DNA of 11,566 nt from an uncultured Prevotella sp. (GTDB lineage Bacteria; Bacteroidota; Bacteroidia; Bacteroidales; Bacteroidaceae), in the NCBI GenBank assembly GCA_900550635.1, contig URSZ01000075.1, forward strand, positions 1 to 11,566. The letters are read 5' to 3'. A model generated the notes under the pieces. It searched no databases, was not told the DNA's origin, and saw nothing but the letters and a program-made list of their open reading frames with translations. Each line of letters begins with the position of its first letter. Positions within the stretch are counted from its first letter, which is position 1. This document shows positions 1 through 6,824 of this stretch, piece after piece. Both the position numbers and the translations under genes were made by a program.

Positions 1-368
1 ATTACGTTGCTTGCTCCGCTCACTGACGTTGCACCGAAATTACCGTGTTTTGCCACGTGATACCCTGCTCCTGCTACTACAAAGCAAGCGCATGTAGATA
101 TGTTGAACGTGTTCTTCCCGTCGCCACCTGTTCCTACTATGTCAATGGGTGAGAACTCCGACAGGTCGACGGCTATGCGTGTCTCGAGAAGTCCCTTGCG
201 GAAGCCCAGCAACTCGTCTACCGTAGTTCCGCGCATTTCCATCATTGCAAGCATTGCTGCTATCTGTATCTCCGTGAAACGTCCTTCGTTTATTCCGAGC
301 ATTATCTCGTATGTTTCCTGTGTGGTAAGGGTTTCTCCGTTTTTAAGTTTGAGCAATATTTCTTTCAT
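1..368 (-). CDS. trpD: Anthranilate phosphoribosyltransferase, N-terminal part (3' end outside window)
   Basis: Joins anthranilate to phosphoribosyl pyrophosphate, the second committed step of tryptophan synthesis, in the cytoplasm. The visible 122 residues run from an ATG six bases after the trpG stop. They show the family's helical N-terminal domain (about 1-70), then the PRPP/metal-binding motif GTGGD (residues 79-83), the phosphate-loop motif NIST (89-92) and KHGN (107-110), followed by a Ser/Gly-rich stretch ending at the window edge. About one third of the usual 330-350 residues is present; the frame is open to base 1, so this is a window cut and not a truncation. Very short spacing to trpG suggests co-transcription and probable translational coupling. 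Identity is secure from motifs and operon position. Confidence 0.97.
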   Translation of the reverse strand, partial: MKEILLKLKNGETLTTQETYEIMLGINEGRFTEIQIAAMLAMMEMRGTTVDELLGFRKGLLETRIAVDLSEFSPIDIVGTGGDGKNTFNISTCACFVVAGAGYHVAKHGNFGATSVSGASNV

Positions 369-374
369 CTTGTT

Positions 375-947
375 TCAGGCTTGGTTATGGTATATGAAAT
401 TCCTTATTATAGTCATTCCGTCGGGCGTAAGTACCGATTCAGGATGGAACTGTATGCCGTGAATGTCGAGTTCCCTGTGACGCAGCGCCATTATGTAGCC
501 TTCTTTGCTGCGCGCCGTCACTTCGAGACATTCGGGAAGGCTTTCGTCGCTTACTATCCACGAATGGTAACGCCCCACCGGGATTTCGTGCTCCAAGCTG
601 TCGAAAATATAATCGTCGGACGTTATTTCAACGGGAGTCTGTACTCCGTGAAAGACATTCACGAGGTTCACGAGCTTTGCTCCGAAGGTTTCGCCGATTG
701 CCTGTTCGCCGAGGCAAACACCCAGCATGGGCTTCTTGCCTGCATATTCGCGTATTACGTCGAGCAGCAGCCCGGCTTCGGAAGGTATTCCCGGTCCTGG
801 CGACAGGATTATCTTGTCGTATTTCCCGATGTAGCCGAGTTTGAACCTGTCGTTGCGTACTATTTCGGTCTCTGCCCCGAGAGCCTTAACGGCATGAGCC
901 AGATTGTAGGTGAATGAGTCGTAATTGTCTATTATTACTGCTTTCAT
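375..947 (-). CDS. trpG: Anthranilate synthase component II, glutamine amidotransferase
   Basis: Hydrolyses glutamine and passes ammonia to TrpE for anthranilate formation. The 190 residues are full length for a class I glutamine amidotransferase. Visible motifs are DNYDSFTYNL (7-16), LSPGPG (48-53) forming the oxyanion region, the nucleophile Cys78 in GVCLGEQAIGE, HGVQTPV (100-106) and the catalytic His168 and Glu170 in FHPES. Residue 81 is Glu where many TrpG/PabA proteins have His (GVCLGHQ); the catalytic triad itself is intact. The ATG lies 12 bases after the trpE stop and the stop lies 6 bases before the trpD start, so the gene sits in one transcript with both. PabA of folate synthesis is the alternative in isolation, but the position between trpE and trpD makes TrpG the clear choice. 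Confidence 0.97.
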   Translation of the reverse strand: MKAVIIDNYDSFTYNLAHAVKALGAETEIVRNDRFKLGYIGKYDKIILSPGPGIPSEAGLLLDVIREYAGKKPMLGVCLGEQAIGETFGAKLVNLVNVFHGVQTPVEITSDDYIFDSLEHEIPVGRYHSWIVSDESLPECLEVTARSKEGYIMALRHRELDIHGIQFHPESVLTPDGMTIIRNFIYHNQA

Positions 948-959
948 TGTTGTTGTGTA

Positions 960-2366
960 TTAGTTGTATTTTTCGGCTATCCTTATTGCGGCCTCAAGTG
1001 CCCCGAGTTTGTTTTTCACTTCCTGCATTTCCTGCTCCACATCGCTTTTGGCCACTATGCCCCCGCCGGCCTGGAACCACAGCGTGTTGTTGCGGCTTAC
1101 GAAGGTGCGTATCGTGATGGCCTGGTTCAGTTCGCCGTTCATTCCTATGAACCCTATGCAGCCGCCGTAGGCTCCGCGGTTGTGCGGCTCATACCGGCTT
1201 ATGAGTTGAAGCGCGCGTATCTTTGGCGCGCCGCTCAATGTGCCGGCCGGGAAGGTATCCATGAAAGTCTTTATCGAATCAGTGCCTGCATTGAGTTCCC
1301 CCGACACGCGGCTAACAAGGTGTATCACATGGCTGTAATACTGAGGTTCGCGAAAGAATACTACTTTTACGTCGTGGCAGTTGCGGCTCAGGTCGTTGCG
1401 TGCGAGGTCGACAAGCATGACGTGCTCGGCGTTCTCCTTCGGGTCGGCCAGCAGGGCTTCGGTCAGCTTCCTGTCGGTCTTTTCATCTCCGCCGCGGCGC
1501 GTAGTTCCCGCTATCGGGTCGATGTAGGCGTTGTTTCCTTCAATGCGGCAGTGTGTCTCGGGCGAGGAGCCGAATATGCGGAACGAACCGAAGTCGAAAT
1601 AAAACAGATATGGCGACGGATTGACGCTCCGCAGCGCGCGGTACAGGTTGAAGTCGTCGCCTGTGTAACGCTGTTCGAAACGGCGCGACATTACGATTTG
1701 GAAAACATCGCCGCACCGGCAATGTTTTATGCCCTGCCTTATGTTCTCGCGGTGCTGCTCGTCGGTAAGCGTGCTTGTTGTCCCGCCCAGGGCGTGAAAG
1801 TCGTATGTCCTGAAGTTATTGTTGTTTATCCTGTTTTCTATGCGTTCGATGTCGGCATGCTCGTTGTCACGGTCGAGGGCTACGAGTTCCATTTCGTGGC
1901 GGAATCCCTTGAACACAATTATATACCGGTAAAGGATGTACAGAAGGTCGGGCGCGTCGTTGCGGCTGGCCGTGCTGTCCTTTATTTCAATGTCGTCGGT
2001 GTACCTTATCACGTTGAACGATGTAAACCCGTACAACCCGCAGCATTCTGCATACTCGCCCTTTATGCTGAAGTGCGATATGAAATTGCTTATTGCCTGT
2101 TCAATGCGGTTTTCCTTGCCGTCGAGCTTTGACGTTTCCTCGTTGCCGTCGGGATATACCGCCGTGGCATATCCGTGATGTACGGAAATCTTGGCTATGG
2201 GGTCGAGCCCGATGAACGAGCGGCCGTTCTCGCCGCCGTGGTAATCGGAACTTTCCATCAGTGCACTTTGCGGAAAAAGGTCGCGCACCTTGAAGTAGGT
2301 GGTGACAGGAGTGTGCAGGTCACCGTCGAGCACTCTCACGTTTGTTGTATAGTTGTATTTTTTCAT
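960..2366 (-). CDS. trpE: Anthranilate synthase component I
   Basis: Converts chorismate to anthranilate using ammonia from TrpG; the first and usually feedback-inhibited step of the pathway. The 468 residues are full length. The N-terminal domain carries MESS (37-40), matching the LLES feedback-site segment of enteric TrpE. The chorismate-binding domain shows NPSPYLFYF (249-257, also near the tryptophan site), GSSPE (266-270), PIAGTTRRG (284-292), HVMLVDLARND (315-325), TFPAGTLSGAPK (371-382), GGCIGFIG (401-408) and QAGGGIVA (432-439). These make anthranilate synthase much more likely than PabB or isochorismate synthase, as does the adjacent trpG. The gene follows trpB after a 126-bp gap holding a repeat element with hairpin potential, so trpE may be expressed at a different level from trpB. 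Confidence 0.98.
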   Translation of the reverse strand: MKKYNYTTNVRVLDGDLHTPVTTYFKVRDLFPQSALMESSDYHGGENGRSFIGLDPIAKISVHHGYATAVYPDGNEETSKLDGKENRIEQAISNFISHFSIKGEYAECCGLYGFTSFNVIRYTDDIEIKDSTASRNDAPDLLYILYRYIIVFKGFRHEMELVALDRDNEHADIERIENRINNNNFRTYDFHALGGTTSTLTDEQHRENIRQGIKHCRCGDVFQIVMSRRFEQRYTGDDFNLYRALRSVNPSPYLFYFDFGSFRIFGSSPETHCRIEGNNAYIDPIAGTTRRGGDEKTDRKLTEALLADPKENAEHVMLVDLARNDLSRNCHDVKVVFFREPQYYSHVIHLVSRVSGELNAGTDSIKTFMDTFPAGTLSGAPKIRALQLISRYEPHNRGAYGGCIGFIGMNGELNQAITIRTFVSRNNTLWFQAGGGIVAKSDVEQEMQEVKNKLGALEAAIRIAEKYN

Positions 2367-2384
2367 CTCTTTTCTTCAAAAAAA

Positions 2385-2457
2385 TATGTCAGACATATTT
2401 TGAATTAGGTCAGACATATTTTAAAATATCTCAGACCTATTTTTTTCTTGCTCCCGG
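2385..2457 (+). repeat. 73-bp intergenic repeat, copy A (trpB-trpE gap)
   Basis: Three copies of a 7-base core lie at exactly 21-bp spacing: GTCAGAC at 2388 and 2409, and CTCAGAC at 2430. Each core sits in a partly palindromic unit of the form TATGTCAGACATA followed by TTTT. Bases 2406-2422 and 2423-2439 form an inverted repeat pairing at 15 of 17 positions. A run of seven T follows at 2440-2446 and CTCCCGG at 2451-2457. A second copy at 9555-9627 aligns without gaps, with 62 of 73 bases identical by my count. On the strand transcribed with trp, the other edge also carries seven T (complement of 2378-2384). It could be a terminator or processing hairpin inside the operon, a regulator-binding array, or a dispersed genomic repeat; the strand label only gives the orientation shared by both copies. 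Confidence 0.8.
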
Positions 2458-2492
2458 AGTTTTTTTGCCCCTCTCAAATGGCATGGTTTTTG

Positions 2493-3734
2493 CTACTTCT
2501 GCGATTTTCTTTTTGGACTTTCCTTTTTAGGAGAAGTATTATCCGCCCCCACTCCGTTCATGTATTTCAGATAAGTCTCCATGTCCTTGTCGCCACGTCC
2601 CGAAACGGTGACAACAACCACGTCGGAGGGTTTGAAATCCACCTTTTCCAAAGCGGCCAAAGCGTGCGACGATTCGAGCGCGGGGATTATACCTTCGGTT
2701 TTTGTGAGCAGCATTGCCGCTTCGAGGGCCTCGTCGTCGTTTATGGCCATTACGGTGGCCCTGTGCTTCCTGGCCAGGTTTGCGTGCATTGGTCCTATGC
2801 CCGGATAGTCGAGCCCGGCCGAAATTGAATAAGGCTCTATTATCTGCCCGTCGGTGTCCTGCATTACCAGGGAGTACGAACCGTGCAGCACGCCCGGGCG
2901 GCCGAGCGATATGGTTGCAGCCGAATAGGGCGTGTCTATGCCTTTTCCTCCGGCTTCGGCAAGTATGATTTTCACATCCGGGTTGTCGAGGTAATGGTAG
3001 ATTGTTCCTGCCGCGTTGCTTCCCCCACCCACGCAGGCCACGAGGTAATCGGGCACCGTGCGCCCTTCGTGCTCGCGCAGCTGGTGCATTATCTCTGCAC
3101 TTATTACGGATTGCAGCCTTGCAACCATGTCGGGATACGGGTGCGGGCCTACGGTGGAGCCTATAACGTAGTGCGTGTCGTCGGGATGGCAGCACCAGTC
3201 GCGTATGGCCTCGTTGGTGGCGTCCTTGAGCGTCCTGTTGCCCGAGGTGACGGGCACTACCGTAGCCCCGAGCATTTTCATCTTCTCGACGTTTAGATGT
3301 TGCCTTTCCACATCGGTCTCGCCCATGTAGACGACGCACGGCAGATTCCTGAGCGCGCACACCGTGGCTGTGGCCACGCCGTGCTGGCCGGCGCCCGTCT
3401 CGGCAACGATACGCTTCTTGCCCATGCGTTCGGCAAGGAGCACCTGCCCGAGCGCATTGTTTATCTTGTGCGCACCGGTGTGGTTCAGGTCTTCCCTTTT
3501 CAGGTATATCTTGCAACCATAGCGTTTGCTCATGCGTGCCGCATGGTACAAAGGCGAAGGACGGCCGGCATAATCGCGCAACAGCGACGTGTATTCCCTT
3601 ACGAAATCCTCGCTTTCCAGTATTTCGATGTAGCTGCGGCGCAACTGTTCGACGCAGCCGTGCAGAATCTCGGGAACATAAGCCCCGCCGAAGTCACCGT
3701 AGTATCCTTTTTCGTCAACTGTAAATTTTTCCAT
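2493..3734 (-). CDS. trpB: Tryptophan synthase beta subunit
   Basis: Pyridoxal-phosphate enzyme that condenses indole and serine to tryptophan, working with TrpA. The 413 residues begin FGGAYVPE (15-22) and carry the PLP lysine Lys90 in LNHTGAHKINN, the indole-site Glu112 in AETGAGQHG, the phosphate-binding loop GGGSNAAG (236-243), and EGIIPALESSHA (347-358). This is the classical TrpB1 type. After about residue 393 comes a Lys/Ser-rich tail of about 20 residues (SPKKESPKRKSQK at the end) that is not part of the catalytic core and makes the protein slightly longer than the usual near-400. It is the first structural gene of the operon; its ATG lies 47 bases downstream of the T-run of the attenuator terminator, so expression should depend on read-through. 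Confidence 0.98.
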   Translation of the reverse strand: MEKFTVDEKGYYGDFGGAYVPEILHGCVEQLRRSYIEILESEDFVREYTSLLRDYAGRPSPLYHAARMSKRYGCKIYLKREDLNHTGAHKINNALGQVLLAERMGKKRIVAETGAGQHGVATATVCALRNLPCVVYMGETDVERQHLNVEKMKMLGATVVPVTSGNRTLKDATNEAIRDWCCHPDDTHYVIGSTVGPHPYPDMVARLQSVISAEIMHQLREHEGRTVPDYLVACVGGGSNAAGTIYHYLDNPDVKIILAEAGGKGIDTPYSAATISLGRPGVLHGSYSLVMQDTDGQIIEPYSISAGLDYPGIGPMHANLARKHRATVMAINDDEALEAAMLLTKTEGIIPALESSHALAALEKVDFKPSDVVVVTVSGRGDKDMETYLKYMNGVGADNTSPKKESPKRKSQK

Positions 3735-3781
3735 GTCTGTTTACTTTTATTTTTTTGTGTTACGTTATGAATTTAGCGCGT

Positions 3782-3824
3782 AAAAAAACCGGGACCCGCT
3801 GCAAGTGTAGCGGGTCCCGGTTTT
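3782..3824 (-). terminator. Intrinsic terminator of the trp attenuator (segments 3:4)
   Basis: A perfect 16-bp inverted repeat (3785-3800 with 3809-3824) encloses an 8-base loop (3801-3808). The stem is GC-rich in its upper 12 pairs and is followed on the minus strand by seven T (complement of 3782-3788). It lies between the leader peptide stop and the trpB start, the position of an attenuator terminator. The repeat is symmetric, but on the plus strand only four T follow and no plus-strand gene ends here, so minus is the functional reading. Confidence 0.93.
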
Positions 3825-3888
3825 ACGATATATTATATGTTACTTATATATACGACTAATTACACTTGCGAATTTTATTTCTCAAGTG
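3801..3888 (-). promoter_or_regulatory. Alternative RNA pairings of the trp attenuator (segments 1:2 and 2:3)
   Basis: On the transcribed strand, segment 1 (3888-3879, CACTTGAGAA) can pair with segment 2 (3872-3863, TTCGCAAGTG): six plus three pairs with one A-G mismatch. Segment 1 begins one codon after the two Trp codons, so a ribosome stalled there would cover it. Segment 2, read as GCAAGTGTA (3869-3861), is a perfect 9-base complement of TACACTTGC (3809-3801), which is the whole terminator loop plus one stem base. Segment 2 overlaps the last leader codons, so a ribosome that reaches the stop codon would hide it and let the terminator form. The arrangement matches ribosome-mediated attenuation; the competing folds were paired by eye, without energies. 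Confidence 0.82.
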
Positions 3889-3924
3889 ACGCCACCAAAG
3901 GTTGTTCGTATAAATGAATTGCAT
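3856..3924 (-). CDS. trpL: trp operon leader peptide with tandem Trp codons
   Basis: A 22-codon ORF runs from ATG at 3924 to TAG at 3858-3856. Residues 10 and 11 are both Trp (TGG TGG at 3897-3892), striking in so short a peptide; the second half is basic (Arg/Lys/His-rich). It starts about 15 bases after the start point expected from the promoter at 3946-3976, and its 3' end overlaps the segment that can pair with the terminator loop. The expected role is to sense charged tRNA-Trp: low tryptophan stalls the ribosome at codons 10-11 and favours antitermination into trpB. The peptide probably has no function beyond being translated. The name trpL follows function, not demonstrated homology to enteric leaders. 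Confidence 0.88.
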   Translation of the reverse strand: MQFIYTNNLWWRHLRNKIRKCN

Positions 3925-3945
3925 ATATTCTTTCTTGTTTCGGAG

Positions 3946-3976
3946 CAAAAATATGTATTTTTCGCGAAAAAACAAA
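3946..3976 (-). promoter_or_regulatory. Promoter of the trp operon
   Basis: On the minus strand TTTG (3976-3973) and TATTTTTG (3953-3946) are separated by 19 bp, matching the Bacteroidetes primary sigma consensus TTTG / TAnnTTTG. Transcription should begin near 3939-3941, about 15 bases before the leader peptide ATG. It sits in the 37-bp-plus gap right after the C11 peptidase gene, so trp has its own promoter and need not depend on read-through from that gene. Confidence 0.8.
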
Positions 3977-4012
3977 TTTTCTTCTGCTTTTTTGTTTTAT
4001 TTTCTCATCTTC

Positions 4013-5317
4013 CTACCATAGGGCTTCTTCCCAGCCCGCGTCTTTATACCATTCAGTGTAACGGAATTCCTCGTTCAAATCGCCGAAAATACACTCGTTA
4101 GCGTTACGTGTGTAAATCTCCTGCGGAATGAATGCCGAGATACCGCAATAATTGTCAAGGTCCACATCAAGGTAAATGCTGTTGTCGTAGCGGTCGTAGC
4201 ATACAAAAAATTCAGACGAGGCATTCTTGTAAACTATACATTTGTCGAGCTGCGTTTTCCAGGTCATGTACTCATAGGACGGAAGTATTTTCTTCATTGC
4301 GGCATTAAGGTCATAGTAATGCGGGCGGTAGAACAGTTCGTACATGTATGGAGAATAATTCATCACGTTGGACATATCGGGGTAGTTCTTTTCCGCAGCG
4401 CTTACGTCGTCGCCGTATGCTTTAATCTTGGAGATGTATTTGCGTGTCTCGGCGGCGAGATTCTCAAGCTCCGACGTCTTTACGCACGAAATAACAAGCC
4501 CGAAGTCGGAATACACGTTAGACAGTGGCAACGAGGTAATGTATGAAAAATACTTTTCGGCAATGTCCTCCGGATTTCCAGTAAAAAGCCCGTCGCGCAT
4601 AAGCGTGGTGTAGTTAGCGCCTATTGCAGGAGTGGAGATAGGACACGCAACCACATAGTCGGTTACATCGCGCAAGGCATAGTCCACTTCGATACACTGC
4701 ATGAGACATGCGTCGAAAAATATGTATTGCGGACGCATTCCACTCTCGCTAACGGCTCGCGCAAGGTCTTCTATTTCCATCGAAGCCCCGTAACGGAAAC
4801 GACTGTCGGTGTCGTATTTCATATCACCGCCTGTGCCTACGTCTATTCCGAACGATTTGGAACTTTTATAATCGGTGTTCCACGACGGTAGCCAGCCGTC
4901 GGCGTGCGACCACATCACAAGTCCGTAGCGTTCCGAGGGATAAGTCTGTTTAACCCAGCTTAGCAATTCGCGAAGTGTCTCGGGGTCGGAAGAACACAGG
5001 TTCGTGCTGAATTTCTTTAAGAGCTGTGGCTTGCGGCAACCTTTGTAAATGCGGTAGATACGCGGGTTCTGCGCGTCATCGACGTACATTATCATCTGGT
5101 CGCGTGAATTCAGGAACTGACTTCCGGCCATTATTTCGGTAGAGTCGCTGTTGTGGAACTTTTGGTAGCCCAAACTGTTCTCGGCCGAGACGTACATCAC
5201 AACTGTGTTGCGTATTCCTTTCTTGTTATTGTTGCCCGAACCGTTATCATCGTCGCTGCATGCCGTTGCCGTAAGCAAGGCAAAAAGCAGCAGGGCTAAA
5301 TATCTTATATTTCTCAT
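4013..5317 (-). CDS. Clostripain-like (peptidase C11) cysteine peptidase lipoprotein
   Basis: Predicted secreted cysteine peptidase of the clostripain (C11, clan CD) family, which typically cleaves after basic residues. The 434 residues start with a lipoprotein signal peptide (charged MRNIR, hydrophobic 6-19, Cys20). The acidic SDDD after the Cys resembles the Bacteroidetes surface-export signal, so the mature protein is probably anchored on the outer face of the outer membrane. The C11 core shows VVMYVSAENSL (39-49), the likely catalytic His138 in LVMWSHADGW, and Cys204 in FFDACLM followed by EVDYALRDVTDYVV. The His-Cys dyad looks intact, so activity is plausible; the substrate is unknown. 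No long propeptide is obvious. The ATG is 34 bases after the stop of the DUF4230 gene, placing it last in a three-gene operon. Confidence 0.88.
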   Translation of the reverse strand: MRNIRYLALLLFALLTATACSDDDNGSGNNNKKGIRNTVVMYVSAENSLGYQKFHNSDSTEIMAGSQFLNSRDQMIMYVDDAQNPRIYRIYKGCRKPQLLKKFSTNLCSSDPETLRELLSWVKQTYPSERYGLVMWSHADGWLPSWNTDYKSSKSFGIDVGTGGDMKYDTDSRFRYGASMEIEDLARAVSESGMRPQYIFFDACLMQCIEVDYALRDVTDYVVACPISTPAIGANYTTLMRDGLFTGNPEDIAEKYFSYITSLPLSNVYSDFGLVISCVKTSELENLAAETRKYISKIKAYGDDVSAAEKNYPDMSNVMNYSPYMYELFYRPHYYDLNAAMKKILPSYEYMTWKTQLDKCIVYKNASSEFFVCYDRYDNSIYLDVDLDNYCGISAFIPQEIYTRNANECIFGDLNEEFRYTEWYKDAGWEEALW

Positions 5318-5351
5318 GAGTTTGAACGTTTTTGCTGTTTTAACGATTTAT

Positions 5352-6086
5352 TTACTGTTGTGTTTTACCGGTGTTCCCTTCTTTTCCTTCGTTCCAGGTT
5401 ATTTCAATATGTTTGTAGCCGAAAGCGCGGAACATCGACTCGAATTTTTCCGTAATATTCCGGGCTGCTTGCTGCCGCTGCCCTTTCCCGAAACTGCGCT
5501 GAAGCATTTTGCTGCGCGCTTTACGGTAAAGGGCCTCATAGGTTACCGCGTTCCATTTGCCACTCTCGGTAAAAGTGCGCGTGCGTGCTTCGTCAATAAA
5601 TTCCGGATTGAGCAATGTGATTTGCGGAAGTTTGAGAAGGGCAGTGTCACCTTTGGCTGTGAACCAGTCATCGGTCGCATTTTTCATGTCTACTCCTAAG
5701 CGAAGCGTTCCGGTATATATGCGTACAAGATTCTTGTCTCCGAAAAAATGTTCCTCAGCCGTATCCACCATTTCCTCGCACTCTATGGCCAAGGCTTCCC
5801 ACTGGCGTATTTCACGAATGCTTTGTATTTGGTTGGTAGTAGTTCCTATATGCTCCGTTGTAGTGACTTTTATGGAGGATGTCTTACTTACCTTACTGAA
5901 CAGCACAGAAGCCACAATTAATATAACTATTGCAAGCGAGACATACGGATATTTCACAAACAAAGTCCATATTTGTTTCAACAGATACAATGGAACCATC
6001 CACAGATAGTCCATGCGGTGCGACCAACGACGTTTATTGCGCCGGTTGCGTTCCTTATCGTAGGATGATTTTATTTCAGGTTCCAT
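5352..6086 (-). CDS. DUF4230 family protein, membrane anchored
   Basis: Function unknown. The 244 residues start with a highly basic, cytoplasmic-looking segment (KERNRRNKRR at 11-20), then an aromatic hydrophobic stretch (about 27-44) and a clear transmembrane helix (about 47-64). The remainder is probably extracytoplasmic and resembles DUF4230 by pattern: a beta-rich part with TLRLGVDM (127-134), LPQITLLNPEF (153-163), then an amphipathic helical part and a final FGYKHIEITW (222-231) matching the MGYEEQDITINF end of the upstream neighbour. The two neighbours therefore look like diverged paralogs with different anchors (membrane helix versus lipid). It starts 23 bases after the stop of the lipoprotein gene and precedes the C11 peptidase by 34 bases. 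Family assignment is by remembered pattern only. Confidence 0.72.
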   Translation of the reverse strand: MEPEIKSSYDKERNRRNKRRWSHRMDYLWMVPLYLLKQIWTLFVKYPYVSLAIVILIVASVLFSKVSKTSSIKVTTTEHIGTTTNQIQSIREIRQWEALAIECEEMVDTAEEHFFGDKNLVRIYTGTLRLGVDMKNATDDWFTAKGDTALLKLPQITLLNPEFIDEARTRTFTESGKWNAVTYEALYRKARSKMLQRSFGKGQRQQAARNITEKFESMFRAFGYKHIEITWNEGKEGNTGKTQQ

Positions 6087-6109
6087 TTTATCTGGTATTT
6101 CTTACCGCG

Positions 6110-6796
6110 TTATTTTTTAATCAGCCGTTCCACGTCGGTCCAGCGCAGTATGCTCCGGTCGTTAACAGCAGGTCTGAAATTTATCGTAATGTCCTGCTCC
6201 TCGTAGCCCATTTCCTTAATTATTGGCACGAGTGCATTCACCGCGCTTACGCGGGCTGACTCTATTATTCCGAGTTCGGGAATGTGTTTCTCAATGCTGT
6301 CAACCCCTTGCCGCGTGTAGTTGTCTATCTCCGAGGCTTTGAAGTCGGAGCGCAAAGTTCCTACAGCCTTTCGTATGCCTTTGTGGTCTATTTTCGAACT
6401 GCTCACAACTATCGTCGGGTCGGGCAGAGTTATAGTGATTCTATTTCCTCGTCGCTTTATGTTTGTAACGTCGAAATCCGAAAAATCTATATATCCCCGC
6501 AGCGTGACATCGATAGGTATTGCTATTTTCCTGTCTCCTACGGGCAGTTCCTGTTTAAAGGAATGCGAAAGCAACGAACCGCTTACAATGATTTTATCGT
6601 CAAACGTCACAATCTTGTGCAAACTGTATTCCGTTGTTACCAGTCGCGAACAGCGCGCTATCCTGTCGGCCAACAACTGAGTTGTGTCAGTTCTTCCGGC
6701 TTGGGGAATCTGCGCTTCCGTACCGGCATGTTTTTCACCTCCGCCGCACGATGCCGCTGCAAAAGCCAATAGTATAATCAATGCGCACCTTTGCAT
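6110..6796 (-). CDS. DUF4230 family lipoprotein
   Basis: Function unknown. I chose the ATG at 6796 (228 residues) over the upstream in-frame ATG at 6871, because the protein then begins with a typical lipoprotein signal (MQR, hydrophobic 4-16, lipobox AAASC with Cys17) and because a TAnnTTTG promoter element lies at 6824-6817, downstream of the longer start. The mature part shows a DUF4230-like pattern: YSLHKIVTFDDKI (57-69), PIDVTLRGYIDFSDF (94-108), ITITLPDPTIV (120-130), then helices ending in EMGYEEQDITINFRP. The residues after Cys17 (GGGEKHAG) lack the acidic surface-export signal, so it may face the periplasm. It is the first gene of the operon with a second DUF4230 gene and a C11 peptidase. 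Confidence 0.8.
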   Translation of the reverse strand: MQRCALIILLAFAAASCGGGEKHAGTEAQIPQAGRTDTTQLLADRIARCSRLVTTEYSLHKIVTFDDKIIVSGSLLSHSFKQELPVGDRKIAIPIDVTLRGYIDFSDFDVTNIKRRGNRITITLPDPTIVVSSSKIDHKGIRKAVGTLRSDFKASEIDNYTRQGVDSIEKHIPELGIIESARVSAVNALVPIIKEMGYEEQDITINFRPAVNDRSILRWTDVERLIKK

Positions 6797-6816
6797 GTCG
6801 CTCGTATTAATTTTGA

Positions 6817-6824
6817 CAAAAGTA
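6817..6824 (-). promoter_or_regulatory. Likely -7 element for the DUF4230/C11 operon
   Basis: TACTTTTG on the minus strand matches TAnnTTTG and predicts a start about 14 bases before the ATG at 6796. I found no TTTG at the expected 19-21 bp upstream, so support is the -7 match and position only. Confidence 0.55.

Noticed and set aside
1182..2132. Long plus-strand open frame (316 codons) opposite trpE
   Set aside because: It mirrors trpE codon by codon on the other strand, has no recognisable domain, and trpE has full family motifs. The same applies to other long antisense frames opposite trpG, trpB, the GH95 gene and uvrA.
2385..2457. Trp-specific operator interpretation of copy A
   Set aside because: The same element occurs beside genes unrelated to tryptophan (GH95, uvrA), so a trp-specific role is unlikely.
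3969..3998. AAAACAAA/TTTGTTTT inverted repeat as terminator of the C11 operon
   Set aside because: Only one G-C pair in eight, a 14-base loop, and it overlaps the -33 element of the trp promoter; too weak to call.
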